Of a DNA stretch of 64,000 nt, positions 9,301 through 17,970 are shown in pieces. A program made the translations under genes and the position numbers. The stretch's first letter is position 1, and each line of letters begins with the position of its first letter. The notes under the pieces are model-generated. The model was not told where the DNA came from and did not search any database. It saw nothing but the letters and a program-made list of their open reading frames with translations. Source of the DNA: Flectonema sp. DT1601. Lineage: Eukaryota; Euglenozoa; Diplonemea; Diplonemida; Diplonemidae. The stretch is from positions 496,001 through 560,000 of the forward strand of contig OZ025801.1 of NCBI GenBank assembly GCA_964019425.1, in the 5' to 3' direction.

Positions 9301-11964
9301 GTTGTTCCAGTGACCAGTTGTGTTCCAGTAGTCTGAAGTGTTGTTCCAGTGACCAGTTGTGTTCCAGTAGTCGGAAGTGTTGTTCCAGTGACCAGTTTTG
9401 TTCCAGTTGTCGGAAGTGTTGTTCCAGTGACCAGTTGTGTTCCAGTAGTCTGAAGTGTTGTTCCAGTGACCAGTTGTGTTCCAGTAGTCTGAAGTGTTGT
9501 TCCAGTGACCAGTTGTGTTCCAGTAGTCGGAAGTGTTGTTCCAGTGACCAGTTTTGTTCCAGTTGTCGGAAGTGTTGTTCCAGTGACCAGTTTTGTTCCA
9601 GTTGTTGGAAGTGTTGTTCCAGTAACCAGTTGTGTTCCAGTTGTCGGAAGTGTTGTTCCAGTAACCAGTTGTGTTCCAGTTGTCTGAAGTGTTGTTCCAG
9701 TGACCAGTTGTGTTCCAGTTGTCGGAAGTGTTGTTCCAGTAACCAGTTGTGTTCCAGTTGTCTGAAGTGTTGTTCCAGTGACCAGTTGTGTTCCAGTTGT
9801 CTGAAGTGTTGTTCCAGTGACCAGTTTTGTTCCAGTTGTCGGAAGTGTTGTTCCAGTGACCAGTTGTGTTCCAGTAGTCTGAAGTGTTGTTCCAGTGACC
9901 AGTTGTGTTCCAGTAGTCGGAAGTGTTGTTCCAGTGACCAGTTTTGTTCCAGTAGTCGGAAGTGTTGTTCCAGTGACCAGTTTTGTTCCAGTTGTCGGAA
10001 GTGTTGTTCCAGTGACCAGTTGTGTTCCAGTAGTCGGAAGTGTTGTTCCAGTGACCAGTTGTGTTCCAGTTGTCGGAAGTGTTGTTCCAGTAACCAGTTG
10101 TGTTCCAGTTGTCTGAAGTGTTGTTCCAGTGACCAGTTGTGTTCCAGTTGTCTGAAGTGTTGTTCCAGTGACCAGTTTTGTTCCAGTTGTCGGAAGTGTT
10201 GTTCCAGTGACCAGTTGTGTTCCAGTAGTCTGAAGTGTTGTTCCAGTGACCAGTTGTGTTCCAGTAGTCGGAAGTGTTGTTCCAGTGACCAGTTTTGTTC
10301 CAGTAGTCGGAAGTGTTGTTCCAGTGACCAGTTTTGTTCCAGTTGTCGGAAGTGTTGTTCCAGTGACCAGTTGTGTTCCAGTAGTCTGAAGTGTTGTTCC
10401 AGTGACCAGTTGTGTTCCAGTAGTCGGAAGTGTTGTTCCAGTGACCAGTTGTGTTCCAGTAGTCGGAAGTGTTGTTCCAGTGACCAGTTGTGTTCCAGTT
10501 GTCTGAAGTGTTGTTCCAGTGACCAGTTTTGTTCCAGTTGTCGGAAGTGTTGTTCCAGTGACCAGTTGTGTTCCAGTAGTCTGAAGTGTTGTTCCAGTGA
10601 CCAGTTGTGTTCCAGTAGTCGGAAGTGTTGTTCCAGTGACCAGTTTTGTTCCAGTAGTCGGAAGTGTTGTTCCAGTGACCAGTTTTGTTCCAGTTGTCGG
10701 AAGTGTTGTTCCAGTGACCAGTTGTGTTCCAGTAGTCTGAAGTGTTGTTCCAGTGACCAGTTGTGTTCCAGTAGTCGGAAGTGTTGTTCCAGTGACCAGT
10801 TGTGTTCCAGTAGTCGGAAGTGTTGTTCCAGTGACCAGTTGTGTTCCAGTTGTCGGAAGTGTTGTTCCAGTGACCAGTTTTGTTCCAGTTGTCGGAAGTG
10901 TTGTTCCAGTGACCAGTTGTGTTCCAGTAGTCTGAAGTGTTGTTCCAGTGACCAGTTGTGTTCCAGTAGTCGGAAGTGTTGTTCCAGTGACCAGTTGTGT
11001 TCCAGTAGTCGGAAGTGTTGTTCCAGTGACCAGTTGTGTTCCAGTTGTCTGAAGTGTTGTTCCAGTAACCAGTTGTGTTCCAGTTGTCTGAAGTGTTGTT
11101 CCAGTGACCAGTTGTGTTCCAGTAGTCGGAAGTGTTGTTCCAGTGACCAGTTTTGTTCCAGTAGTCGGAAGTGTTGTTCCAGTGACCAGTTTTGTTCCAG
11201 TTGTTGGAAGTGTTGTTCCAGTAACCAGTTGTGTTCCAGTTGTTGTTCCAGTAACCAGTTGTGTTCCAGTTGTCTGAAGTGTTGTTCCAGTGACCAGTTG
11301 TGTTCCAGTTGTCTGAAGTGTTGTTCCAGTGACCAGTTGTGTTCCAGTTGTCTGAAGTGTTGTTCCAGTGACCAGTTTTGTTCCAGTTGTCGGAAGTGTT
11401 GTTCCAGTGACCAGTTGTGTTCCAGTAGTCTGAAGTGTTGTTCCAGTGACCAGTTGTGTTCCAGTTGTCTGAAGTGTTGTTCCAGTGACCAGTTGTGTTC
11501 CAGTTGTCGGAAGTGTTGTTCCAGTGACCAGTTGTGTTCCAGTAGTCGGAAGTGTTGTTCCAGTGACCAGTTGTGTTCCAGTAGTCGGAAGTGTTGTTCC
11601 AGTGACCAGTTTTGTTCCAGTTGTCTGAAGTGTTGTTCCAGTGACCAGTTTTGTTCCAGTTGTCGGAAGTGTTGTTCCAGTAACCAGTTGTGTTCCAGTT
11701 GTCTGAAGTGTTGTTCCAGTGACCAGTTGTGTTCCAGTAGTCGGAAGTGTTGTTCCAGTGACCAGTTGTGTTCCAGTTGTCTGAAGTGTTGTTCCAGTGA
11801 CCAGATGTACTGTTCAAGTCCTTGCCACCCTGTTGTTTATCGTCGATATCGTCATAATCTGATGGGGAATCGTCAAACTTTGTATCATTCAAACTATCAA
11901 ACTCCTTATAAACATTCGTAGCTGATCCAACAGCCACCAGTACAGTGAGAAGTATGAATAACAT
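6328..11964 (-). CDS. Giant repetitive type I membrane glycoprotein
   Basis: Start placed at ATG 11964 because it opens a signal peptide (MLFILLTVLVAVGSATN); product 1,878 residues in one exon. After a short acidic stretch come about 88 copies of a 13-residue unit (HWNNTSDNWNTTG with Y, K and N variants), then 22 copies of an 11-residue unit (GGNNTSVNNTS, NNAS variants). Each unit holds three or four N-X-S/T sites, more than 300 in total. Next are cysteine-rich EGF-like modules (CEYNVIANQYEC, CEYENATGVFTC), a ~150-residue globular segment, one TM (ILIAVLASQVVLILVILAAV) and a basic then hydrophilic tail ending GDQL. This predicts a long, rigid glycan-coated stalk lifting or covering the membrane-proximal domain: a surface coat or adhesion protein. 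Function is inferred; no family is recognised for the repeats. Confidence 0.88.
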   Translation of the reverse strand: MLFILLTVLVAVGSATNVYKEFDSLNDTKFDDSPSDYDDIDDKQQGGKDLNSTSGHWNNTSDNWNTTGHWNNTSDYWNTTGHWNNTSDNWNTTGYWNNTSDNWNKTGHWNNTSDNWNKTGHWNNTSDYWNTTGHWNNTSDYWNTTGHWNNTSDNWNTTGHWNNTSDNWNTTGHWNNTSDYWNTTGHWNNTSDNWNKTGHWNNTSDNWNTTGHWNNTSDNWNTTGHWNNTSDNWNTTGYWNNNWNTTGYWNNTSNNWNKTGHWNNTSDYWNKTGHWNNTSDYWNTTGHWNNTSDNWNTTGYWNNTSDNWNTTGHWNNTSDYWNTTGHWNNTSDYWNTTGHWNNTSDYWNTTGHWNNTSDNWNKTGHWNNTSDNWNTTGHWNNTSDYWNTTGHWNNTSDYWNTTGHWNNTSDYWNTTGHWNNTSDNWNKTGHWNNTSDYWNKTGHWNNTSDYWNTTGHWNNTSDYWNTTGHWNNTSDNWNKTGHWNNTSDNWNTTGHWNNTSDYWNTTGHWNNTSDYWNTTGHWNNTSDYWNTTGHWNNTSDNWNKTGHWNNTSDYWNKTGHWNNTSDYWNTTGHWNNTSDYWNTTGHWNNTSDNWNKTGHWNNTSDNWNTTGHWNNTSDNWNTTGYWNNTSDNWNTTGHWNNTSDYWNTTGHWNNTSDNWNKTGHWNNTSDYWNKTGHWNNTSDYWNTTGHWNNTSDYWNTTGHWNNTSDNWNKTGHWNNTSDNWNTTGHWNNTSDNWNTTGYWNNTSDNWNTTGHWNNTSDNWNTTGYWNNTSDNWNTTGYWNNTSNNWNKTGHWNNTSDNWNKTGHWNNTSDYWNTTGHWNNTSDYWNTTGHWNNTSDYWNTTGHWNNTSDNWNKTGHWNNTSDYWNTTGHWNNTSDYWNTTGHWNNTSDNWNETGHWGNTSDNWNTTGHWNNTSDNWNTTGHWNNTSDNWNTTGYWNNTSDNWNTTGYWNNTSNNWNKTGHWNNTSDNWNTTGHWNNTSDYWNTTGHWNNTSDNWNTTGYWNNTSDYWNTTGHWNNTSDNWNTTGHWNNTSDYWNTTGHWNNTSDYWNKTGHWNNTSDYWNTTGHWNNTSDNWNTTGHWNNTSDYWNTTGHWNNTSDNWNKTGHWNNTSDYWNTTGHWNNTSDYWNTTGHWNNTSDNWNTTGHWNNTSDNWNKTGHWNNTSDYWNTTGYWNNTSDNWNKTGHWNNTSDNWNTTGHWNGSVNNASGGNNTSVNNTSGGNNTSVNNASGGNNRSVNNASGGNNTSVNNTSGGNNTSVNNTSGGNNTSVNNTSGGNNTSVNNASGGNNTSVNNASGGNNTSVNNTSGGNNTSVNNTSGGNNTSVNNTSGGNNTSVNNASGGNNTSVNNASGGNNTSVNNTSGGNNTSVNNASGGNNTSVNNTSGGNNTSVNNASGGNNTSVNNTSGGNNRSVNNTSGGNNTSVNNTSGGNNTSVNNTSGGNNNPSADTPFDDNPSGVNPSGDTPFDDNPSVNNAPSDGNGNNDSNETSALSTSRNCNGSVCSGSQRCEYNVIANQYECTTIRNPCSNCTQNENCELNGGVFECITKEEKQSCGGTTCDSEKQFCSGNSQCIDQLTLCGTQICTTTERCEYENATGVFTCVASCGELNTFCEPNEDCVFGSNGRKLCTEKSQQPAMVACGLSFCNSNAAEVCVNGKCYNQQNNDNGNMSEITKQSILRGTFGFGNCSNFGEAEQTHLTNTLRSVMNDDNARVSYECGSIHFLVVGNTENGNIDTIKSKLKNQLKNETVFGPQWAFRLHPIPDTTEKCKARNGVGIYSEKKCFITECAVGYTIRFATGSAVVTCHSGDEESSSSNTILIAVLASQVVLILVILAAVVFYCKKKKKISNEPNPPNQGDDHVKVEISTALPIQTDVNTGGDQL
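7650..8360 (-). repeat. 33-bp coding minisatellite, 22 units
   Basis: In-frame tandem array coding GGNNTSVNN(T/A)S. Units differ mainly by ACT/GCA-type Thr/Ala changes and rare Thr to Arg (GGNNRSVNN, twice). No frame-breaking unit, so the reading frame is under selection or the array was recently homogenised. Confidence 0.95.
8362..11810 (-). repeat. 39-bp coding minisatellite, ~88 units
   Basis: In-frame array coding the 13-residue WNNTS unit. Variation is confined to few positions: D-N/Y-W, W-N-T/K-T, G-H/Y-W. Runs of identical variant order recur (blocks of several units), which indicates higher-order duplication. One unit near 11240 is shortened (GYWNNNWNTTG), still in frame; one unit carries NETGHWGNTS. 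Confidence 0.95.
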
Positions 11965-12129
11965 ATTAGTGCTAATTAGTAGCTGATTAGATATTTTGAA
12001 TTCAAACAAAGATTTGGGCAAACTTGCCAACAATTTTTTCCCCCTCTTTTTTTTCTTTTTTTTTGGACGCTCCAGACACTTGATGTAGGTGATGAATACC
12101 TGGATGTAGAAAAAATAATTACCCAACAC

Positions 12130-12599
12130 AGCTGTTTGAAAAAAAAATATTTGAAGAAGAAAAAAAAAAAGACAAGTTGATTAAAAAAAAAGATTTGCTG
12201 AAAGCAGAGAAATCCTGATAGAGAATTAAGCCATGACTGTAACTCTACGTCGGAACAAAAAGAAAAAGTTTATTTTGCTTCATGAACCCACTCTGGAATA
12301 TCGTCCTCTGATTTACTCTGTTTTGTTGTTATTATTTTTATTTTTTTATTTTGTACGCTATCGAGATTCTTAGGGATTCTCATATGTAGTAAAAATCAGA
12401 CAGTGCAGTATTTCACACCGCCAGGGTGTAACTTTACCCTTCGAATGACGATTTTAGATGCAAAAATCAGATACAGACTTTCACTTGTGAAGAGTTTTTT
12501 ACCTCGTTTCGTGGTAAACTCCACCCCACGAGTGAAAATTAGCTGGTTTTCACTAAATGAATAGCTATTTTCTTTTTTCAATGTTCTCAAACTTAAAAG
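12130..12599. other. Intergenic with imperfect hairpin (12477-12538)
   Basis: Arms TTTCACTTGTG/CACGAGTGAAA, GAGTTT/AAACTC and ACC/GGT nest around a short loop. A smaller inverted pair (CACACCG..GGGTGT) precedes it. Possible 3'-end signal or MITE remnant. A last short exon of the gene to the right may end at 12565. Confidence 0.45.
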
Positions 12600-14678
12600 T
12601 CATTTGATGACATTTAGAAGAATACATACCACGTAAACTTCACCGTAGACTCCGTCTTTCATTCCTGTTTCCGCTTTTTTTCTTAATTCATCTTCGTTAT
12701 ATGTGGACACAGTGTCTTTGTTTACAGAAAACTTCTTATCTGGAGTCCTAGTAATGAACGATACCTCTGGATCAGTAAAAAGTCTGCCGACAACAGACAT
12801 CGGTACCTTTGAGATCAGTCGGTAATTAGTTGAAATTAGATCTCTTTGATAATAATTTGTTCGCATACCAACTGCTACAGTCTGCATGACACCTGTTGCC
12901 ACGACAGCATTAAGGGCAATCTGTGACAAGGTATCTCCAAGGACAACATCACCTAACGATACAGATATAGCACTTTTAATCTTATCATCGCGTTGAGCGT
13001 GAACGTGTTGTAAGTATCGTCGGTAAGTTCTTTTGATATGTTCGTAAGCCGTAGAATAAGTAGTAATCCATGAAGTAATAAGTTCATCACTACTATCTTC
13101 AAGTTGATTCATACAGAGTCTAAAAGTTTCATCGTATCGTTGTTCAATAAAAGTATCGAATAAATAAAAGTTATTAATGTAATCTTGACACTGCAATATC
13201 GCTTGTCCGATTTGGTATAGCTCGGGAGCTGGTCTCATTACTGTATTGTGAAGTAGTTTTTCACCACGTTCTTCAAGCATCAAGGCAGATGTCAACTGTT
13301 TTGGAAAAGTTTTAGAAAAAAGTTCTAAATCAGTTGTTTTTTGATGATCTACATATCTCTCTTCGTTACCGTCTTTGTTGTATGTCGACAGTGGTCGAGT
13401 TGTCAGGCACCCTAATTCATTGTCACGGAGAAATGAAAATACTGATTCTTTGTAATCATCAGCCATGGGTTCTAGTAACGCACCCCGTTCTGTTAAATTA
13501 AACGGCATTGAAACCAGTCTGAGATGATTGTCTTTGCCTCCAGCTCGCTCAGCAGCTCTTTGAACCAGTCTTAAATCAACGAAATCTTTTGTTTTTGATC
13601 CACCGAAACATTTATGTGTATCAACTCCGTAGTATGATATATTTCCTTTCTTAACGTGCTCTTCAAGAGTTGAAAAAGCATCAGTGAGATAACTCTCGAA
13701 ATCATATTCGTCTGTAAGTAATGTTTTCACAACGTGAATAGAATCAAGTATGATGATATCGACGTGGGTTAGACCTCTGCTGATTAAATTATCAATATCA
13801 GAATTCAATATATCAGGACTCAGAGAATAATAATGTCCCAACTTATCATTCGTTCTAACCAATCCAGTTAGTTTAAACAGCGCTCTGGAACTTAATTTCG
13901 TAAAATTTATCGGCGTTGATCCCGGAAGCTGTTCACTAAATCTACGAGTCAGCATATCCCCAGTGGCTTCCGGATCTGTGGTGTCTCCCATTTCAGAACG
14001 TCTTGATATCAGGTTGAGTCGGGTAGTATTTATTGATGCTGGCTTACTGATTTCTGGACCGAATGTAGATAAATCTTGTGATGTAATTAGTTTTGAAAAA
14101 TCAGGTGCGATACAATTAGTGGATTCGTTGTCGCCGTATACTTTCCATCCAAGACGTGCTATTAAGACATTACCTGATCTCGTGGTCCTAGATGGTGCTT
14201 CCAGATGAAGAAATTCCTCGAAGCAACCCAGATTTTCCAAGTCAGTGCTGTGAACGTCGTAGACGTTAATGGCTGAAGTCAAACTCGCTCTTAAAGAAGC
14301 GACTTGGTGTTCAATTCGAGAACTCATTCTCTTTACTGTTTGAGTTACTGTACTGATGTGATACGGCATTCGTGGAAATTTCTTAACCCACGGGGCCGTG
14401 ATGTCCATCCCAGCTTGTTCAAAAAACCGTTTTGTTCCTTGTTCTGTTGCTTTACCTCTTAATGCTGTTGTGTCTGTCGCTGCTTCATTGTCTTTTAGAT
14501 GAGAATCAGCCACGTCTCTTATTGACTTTGGAACTGATGTGTTTCTTGCTACTTTTAGGTCTACAATCTTTTGTTCTCTTACCATGTCTTCCTCAATCCC
14601 ACCCATCCCGTCTGTTGTACTGTAGAGCCTCACTTGACGATTGCATGATGCCAATCCTATTTTTCTTATCGCTCTCAT
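12600..14678 (-). CDS. Mitochondrial aldo-keto-reductase-like protein
   Basis: 692 residues from ATG 14678. The N-terminus is a mitochondrial-type presequence (MRAIRKIGLASCNRQVRLYS; Arg-rich, no acids). The central part has AKR/TIM-barrel signatures: NLISRGLTHVDIIILDSIHV (the strand-4 'D..L.H' block) followed by LEEHVKKGNISYYGVDTHK (the 'G.I..YG.S' block). The catalytic Asp-Tyr-Lys-His set cannot be placed with confidence, and about 250 extra residues on each side make it twice the usual AKR length, so catalysis is uncertain. The end may be spliced: GTATGT at 12629 follows ...GEVYV, and an AAG acceptor at 12592 would give FENIEKRK-stop ending at 12565 (intron 38 nt). Long homopolymers flank the gene upstream. 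Confidence 0.6.
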   Translation of the reverse strand: MRAIRKIGLASCNRQVRLYSTTDGMGGIEEDMVREQKIVDLKVARNTSVPKSIRDVADSHLKDNEAATDTTALRGKATEQGTKRFFEQAGMDITAPWVKKFPRMPYHISTVTQTVKRMSSRIEHQVASLRASLTSAINVYDVHSTDLENLGCFEEFLHLEAPSRTTRSGNVLIARLGWKVYGDNESTNCIAPDFSKLITSQDLSTFGPEISKPASINTTRLNLISRRSEMGDTTDPEATGDMLTRRFSEQLPGSTPINFTKLSSRALFKLTGLVRTNDKLGHYYSLSPDILNSDIDNLISRGLTHVDIIILDSIHVVKTLLTDEYDFESYLTDAFSTLEEHVKKGNISYYGVDTHKCFGGSKTKDFVDLRLVQRAAERAGGKDNHLRLVSMPFNLTERGALLEPMADDYKESVFSFLRDNELGCLTTRPLSTYNKDGNEERYVDHQKTTDLELFSKTFPKQLTSALMLEERGEKLLHNTVMRPAPELYQIGQAILQCQDYINNFYLFDTFIEQRYDETFRLCMNQLEDSSDELITSWITTYSTAYEHIKRTYRRYLQHVHAQRDDKIKSAISVSLGDVVLGDTLSQIALNAVVATGVMQTVAVGMRTNYYQRDLISTNYRLISKVPMSVVGRLFTDPEVSFITRTPDKKFSVNKDTVSTYNEDELRKKAETGMKDGVYGEVYVVCILLNVIK

Positions 14679-14757
14679 TTTTTTTTTTTATTATTAAAGT
14701 TGACACTAAAGAGGTAAAAAAAGGGGGGAAAAAGAAATAATCAACACAGATAAAAAC

Positions 14758-14800
<43 letters not shown>

Positions 14801-15637
14801 CCCCCTAAAAACAAACCAAACGATAACGATGTTTAACTATCGTGTGCACAACTAAAAAAAAGTAAACTCAACAGTTTCATGCTCCTACTCATAAAAAAAA
14901 GGAAAAAAGCAAGATTCTTTTCATGAGGTAATGTAGTCGTAATTAAGAAGAGGTGCGCCGCAAATATTCTTCCTTTTTATTTTATTTTTTTTTTTTAATA
15001 TGTTAGATTCAGATATCTGTTTTTAGAGAGATAAAAATATGATGTTTTTGGTGACGATACTGAAATTAAGCCTTAAAAAGCTATAAATCTGAACTGACAG
15101 AAATAAAGAAAACTGAACCACGCCTCCAAAATAGGGGTGTGCGAGGAAAGAAAAAGCAAGTTCTTTTCTTTTTTTTTTTTTTTCCCTAAGGTTCTTCTAT
15201 TCCTTGTTGGCTGATTAAAATATTAGTGACATTTGTTTTTTATTGTTTTTGTTTTCATTCTTATTTTTTCAGCGTTGTCTCAAGCACAACAAGGTTTGTT
15301 GTCTATCCCTAGGAGGTAATCATTTTCGTTGCAGCACAACGTTTATCTCCACCCTGAGTACGTTACAGGGATGTTTGCGTTCGTAGGTTTTATGTCGACA
15401 ACAGTACAGTCCTCTCACAAAGAAAACCAAAAAAAGCGGATCGAATTTCACTCTTTTTTTTTTCTTTATTTTCTCTCATACATGCTAGTCGTTCACGAAT
15501 GGGTCACTGCGACTGAAGTTACTTTTGTTGGGAAAAACTAGGCAACTCACAGTACAGGGAAAAAAGATAGAATAAAATAACATAAAAACGAAAAAAAATA
15601 CACCTTTACAGGAACTCTTTTTTTTTTTTGTTTGGAG
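14679..15637. other. Intergenic, no gene seen
   Basis: Contains a T run of about 40 (14760-14800) and several shorter ones. The phrase CTAGGCAACTCACAGTACAG near 15538 resembles 18117-18136. No supported open frame. Confidence 0.5.
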
Positions 15638-16378
15638 AAAAAACTATTCAGATTGAAAGCCGTTATTTCTTGTGGTCATGACTTATTTTCCCTTGCGACA
15701 AGATTCTGTCTGCGTTCAACGAAAAAACTATGCCCGGCGTTAACCTCAACACCGTACTTCCCAGACTGGGCGGGAGGTGGAGGCGGTGCGGGCGTTGGCC
15801 GGTGCTGCAGTGCAGGCGATGGCAGGAAGAGAGGGGCGGCGATGGCAGAGGCACAAGCCGGACTGGAGGTCGACGCGGCCCGCGCCCAGTGCAGGCTGAT
15901 GGTGAGTGAAGCAGAGGCGGTGGTGAGGACGACCCAGCAAGAAGCCCGATCCGAGACGGAGATGGCGGGAATAAGGACCCAGTTGGAGTTGGAGAGGAGG
16001 ATGGCGAGGCTAACCCCGGGACCGGCAGCAGCACTGGTACTGGCACGGCTGACCTCGATGCTAGAAGGACTGGGTGTTGTAGATGAGGGAGGCTGGACGA
16101 CCGAGGATAACGGAGGAGGAGGAGGTGACGAAAACAAGGGCGATGACGGTGACAAAATCGGCTCCGCGGATGGTGAGGTGTGCACATCGCACTCGAGGTA
16201 CGAGGCCTCGAGGGAGCACAACGTCGGCTGATTCAGTTTCTGAACAGTTGGCACGCGGCGATGGGTGTTCTGTTGTCGTGGGATAAAATATAAGGCCTGA
16301 ATCCCGCCGCCTCTGTCCGAGGCGAGGAAGTCGGAGGAGTCAGGCTGCGTTCCACGAAATATAAGGCTAATCTGAACG
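15638..16378 (+). mobile_element. MITE-like repeat copy split by a GC-rich insertion
   Basis: Left part 15638-15724 (AACTATTCAGATTGAAAGCC ... CTGCGTTCAACGAAA) and right part 16344-16378 (CTGCGTTCCACGAAATATAA, GGCTAATCTGAAC) together match the uninterrupted copy at 63001-63105 on the other strand. The ends are near inverted repeats (ATTCAGATTGAAAGCC against GGCTATTCTGAAT), giving a ~105-bp non-autonomous TIR element. The join region CTGCGTTC-A/C-ACGAAA is present on both sides of the intervening DNA, once in the intact copy: a 15-bp target-site-like duplication. Confidence 0.75.
15725..16343. other. GC-rich inserted island with open frames on both strands
   Basis: About 620 bases of clearly higher GC than anything around. 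On the plus strand a frame runs to a stop near 16231 and codes an Ala/Glu/Arg-rich helical stretch (AAMAEAQAGLEVDAARAQCR, RSETEMAGIRTQLELERRMA) then a Gly/Asp-rich tail; the minus strand is also open but only Pro/Ser-rich. Composition suggests foreign or mobile origin. The 15-bp flanking duplication shows it was inserted. No family recognised; not called as a host gene. Confidence 0.6.
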
Positions 16379-16384
16379 GTTTTT

Positions 16385-16470
16385 TTCTTTTTCGTCGAAG
16401 ACATGTTTTACGAGCCAAAGAGAATTGTGGCAGCGTAACATTAACACCCTTTACTTTATAGGTCTAAAAA
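16385..16470 (+). repeat. Repeat family B, copy 2
   Basis: GAAGACATGTTTTACGAGCC, AAAGAGAATTGTGGCAGCGT, AACATTAACACCCTTTACTT, TATAGGTC: the same order as at 5905-6010 (reverse) and 60985-61085. It directly follows the split MITE copy. Confidence 0.85.
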
Positions 16471-17970
16471 TTTGAATAAAATGAATTCCATTTACCGATG
16501 TGTACGCAGTCACACGTGAAAATAGTTATTTTTACAGATTGTTTTAGCAGTTAAGAAACTAGAGGGGGGGGGGGAAAAAAAAAAAAAAACATATGAATAA
16601 ACACACCTATAATTTTTCTTTGAGATGGAATACAACAGTAAAAAAAATCGATCGGTCAAGTTTTGCATAGATAATTTTATTTTTTGAAACTGGTTATGTT
16701 GTGAAGCAGAGAAGGTTAACTCTCGATAAGTAGCATAGTATCGTGTGTCCCCAACCGTATAGTTGTCGATTTAAAAAAAAAAAAAAAAAAAAATCATAAT
16801 AAAAGCAAGCATCAAAGAAAACGTTTTGACAATGTGTAAGAATAGATGTTATTTATTTATTTATTTATTTACGAAGCCTAGGAAGCTAAAATTCGGGATA
16901 ACAGTTATTTCGCTACCAGCCAACCGTGAGACTCTCACCGACGATAAAAGACGTGAAACATGACTACCCAAACCCACCACCCGTACAAGCAGTGTTATAA
17001 GGGTTCATTGTAAGCAGGGGAAAAAAAAAAAAGAAATTATGCATTTGAGGAAGCAAATAAATTCGATCGCTGTTCGTTGTTTATTTAGTTCCAGGGACGT
17101 TGTTCTTGTAAAATTCCTGTAAAGTCAGTTTCAATAGAAGTCCTGAAGATCGCAAAAATAAACAAGTTGGTTACGCAGTATGCGATTCAGAAAATTCGTT
17201 TTTTTTTTTTTTTTTATTCACTCCCTCTCCTCTCTCTTTCTTTTTTTTTTTTTTTTGGGGGGGATTAATCCACGACGGGTAGGTCACAAGGCCATTAAAG
17301 AAGCTCACGTCCTACCTTCGAAATAGTAATAAATGAATAAGAATTTTTTTTTTTTGAAAAAAAAAAAAACGGCAAAAAGAAAACACGGATTAAGACCGAT
17401 ATACCACTTTACAAAATAAACTGACATTTTTAAATTTTCATATTGATTGGAAAAATGGATACCTTGGGTTTGCGTGCGAATGTGTATGATATGTGAGACC
17501 TCAGTGGCCCCTGCTTGATATTTATAAAAAGAAAATGAAAAACTGAAATTCAATAGAAACATAAACCGAGAGAGAGGAAGAGGGTGAATCGAAGTGAGAG
17601 TAAAATCATGATGCCTGCCTGTTATCGAGACTCGACTACAGAGATGGTTCGTGTGTTAACAGTGGTAGTTATCCCAGATGTAAGAATCGAAACTGACGCG
17701 CAGCGTTCTTCACATTGAACTCTCTCGATTTTTTTTTCTTTTTTTTTTTTTCCTGACAAAAATATTTCGTAGTGGGGTTATGATATTAAAAAAAAAAATA
17801 ATAATAATAATAAATAAAAAAAAAACTCTAAAAAATTACTACAACAAAATAATATTTTAAAAACACTCATCCACACGGGTCAACCCAGCCAAAAAAAGGA
17901 AAAAACGCTTCCTCGGCCGTTTTCTATTTATCAAAAACAAAAACAAAAAAACTGCGCTCTTCCTTGCAGG
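16471..17970. other. Gene-poor, homopolymer-rich stretch
   Basis: No gene seen. Contains (TTTA)n at 16851-16870, many A/T runs, and a segment at 16925-16985 whose order CTCTCAC..GTGA/GTGAAAC..GACTACCCA(A/G)ACCCA recurs at 50028-50075. Confidence 0.4.

Noticed and set aside
7656-11921. A plus-strand open frame of 1,421 codons (CCSSDQLCSSS-type repeats)
   Set aside because: It is the antisense of the minisatellite: unit lengths of 39 and 33 are multiples of three, so several frames stay open. No signal peptide or balanced composition.
15663-16404. Minus-strand Pro/Ser-rich frames of 174 and 242 codons
   Set aside because: Antisense of the GC-rich island; low-complexity composition driven by GC content.
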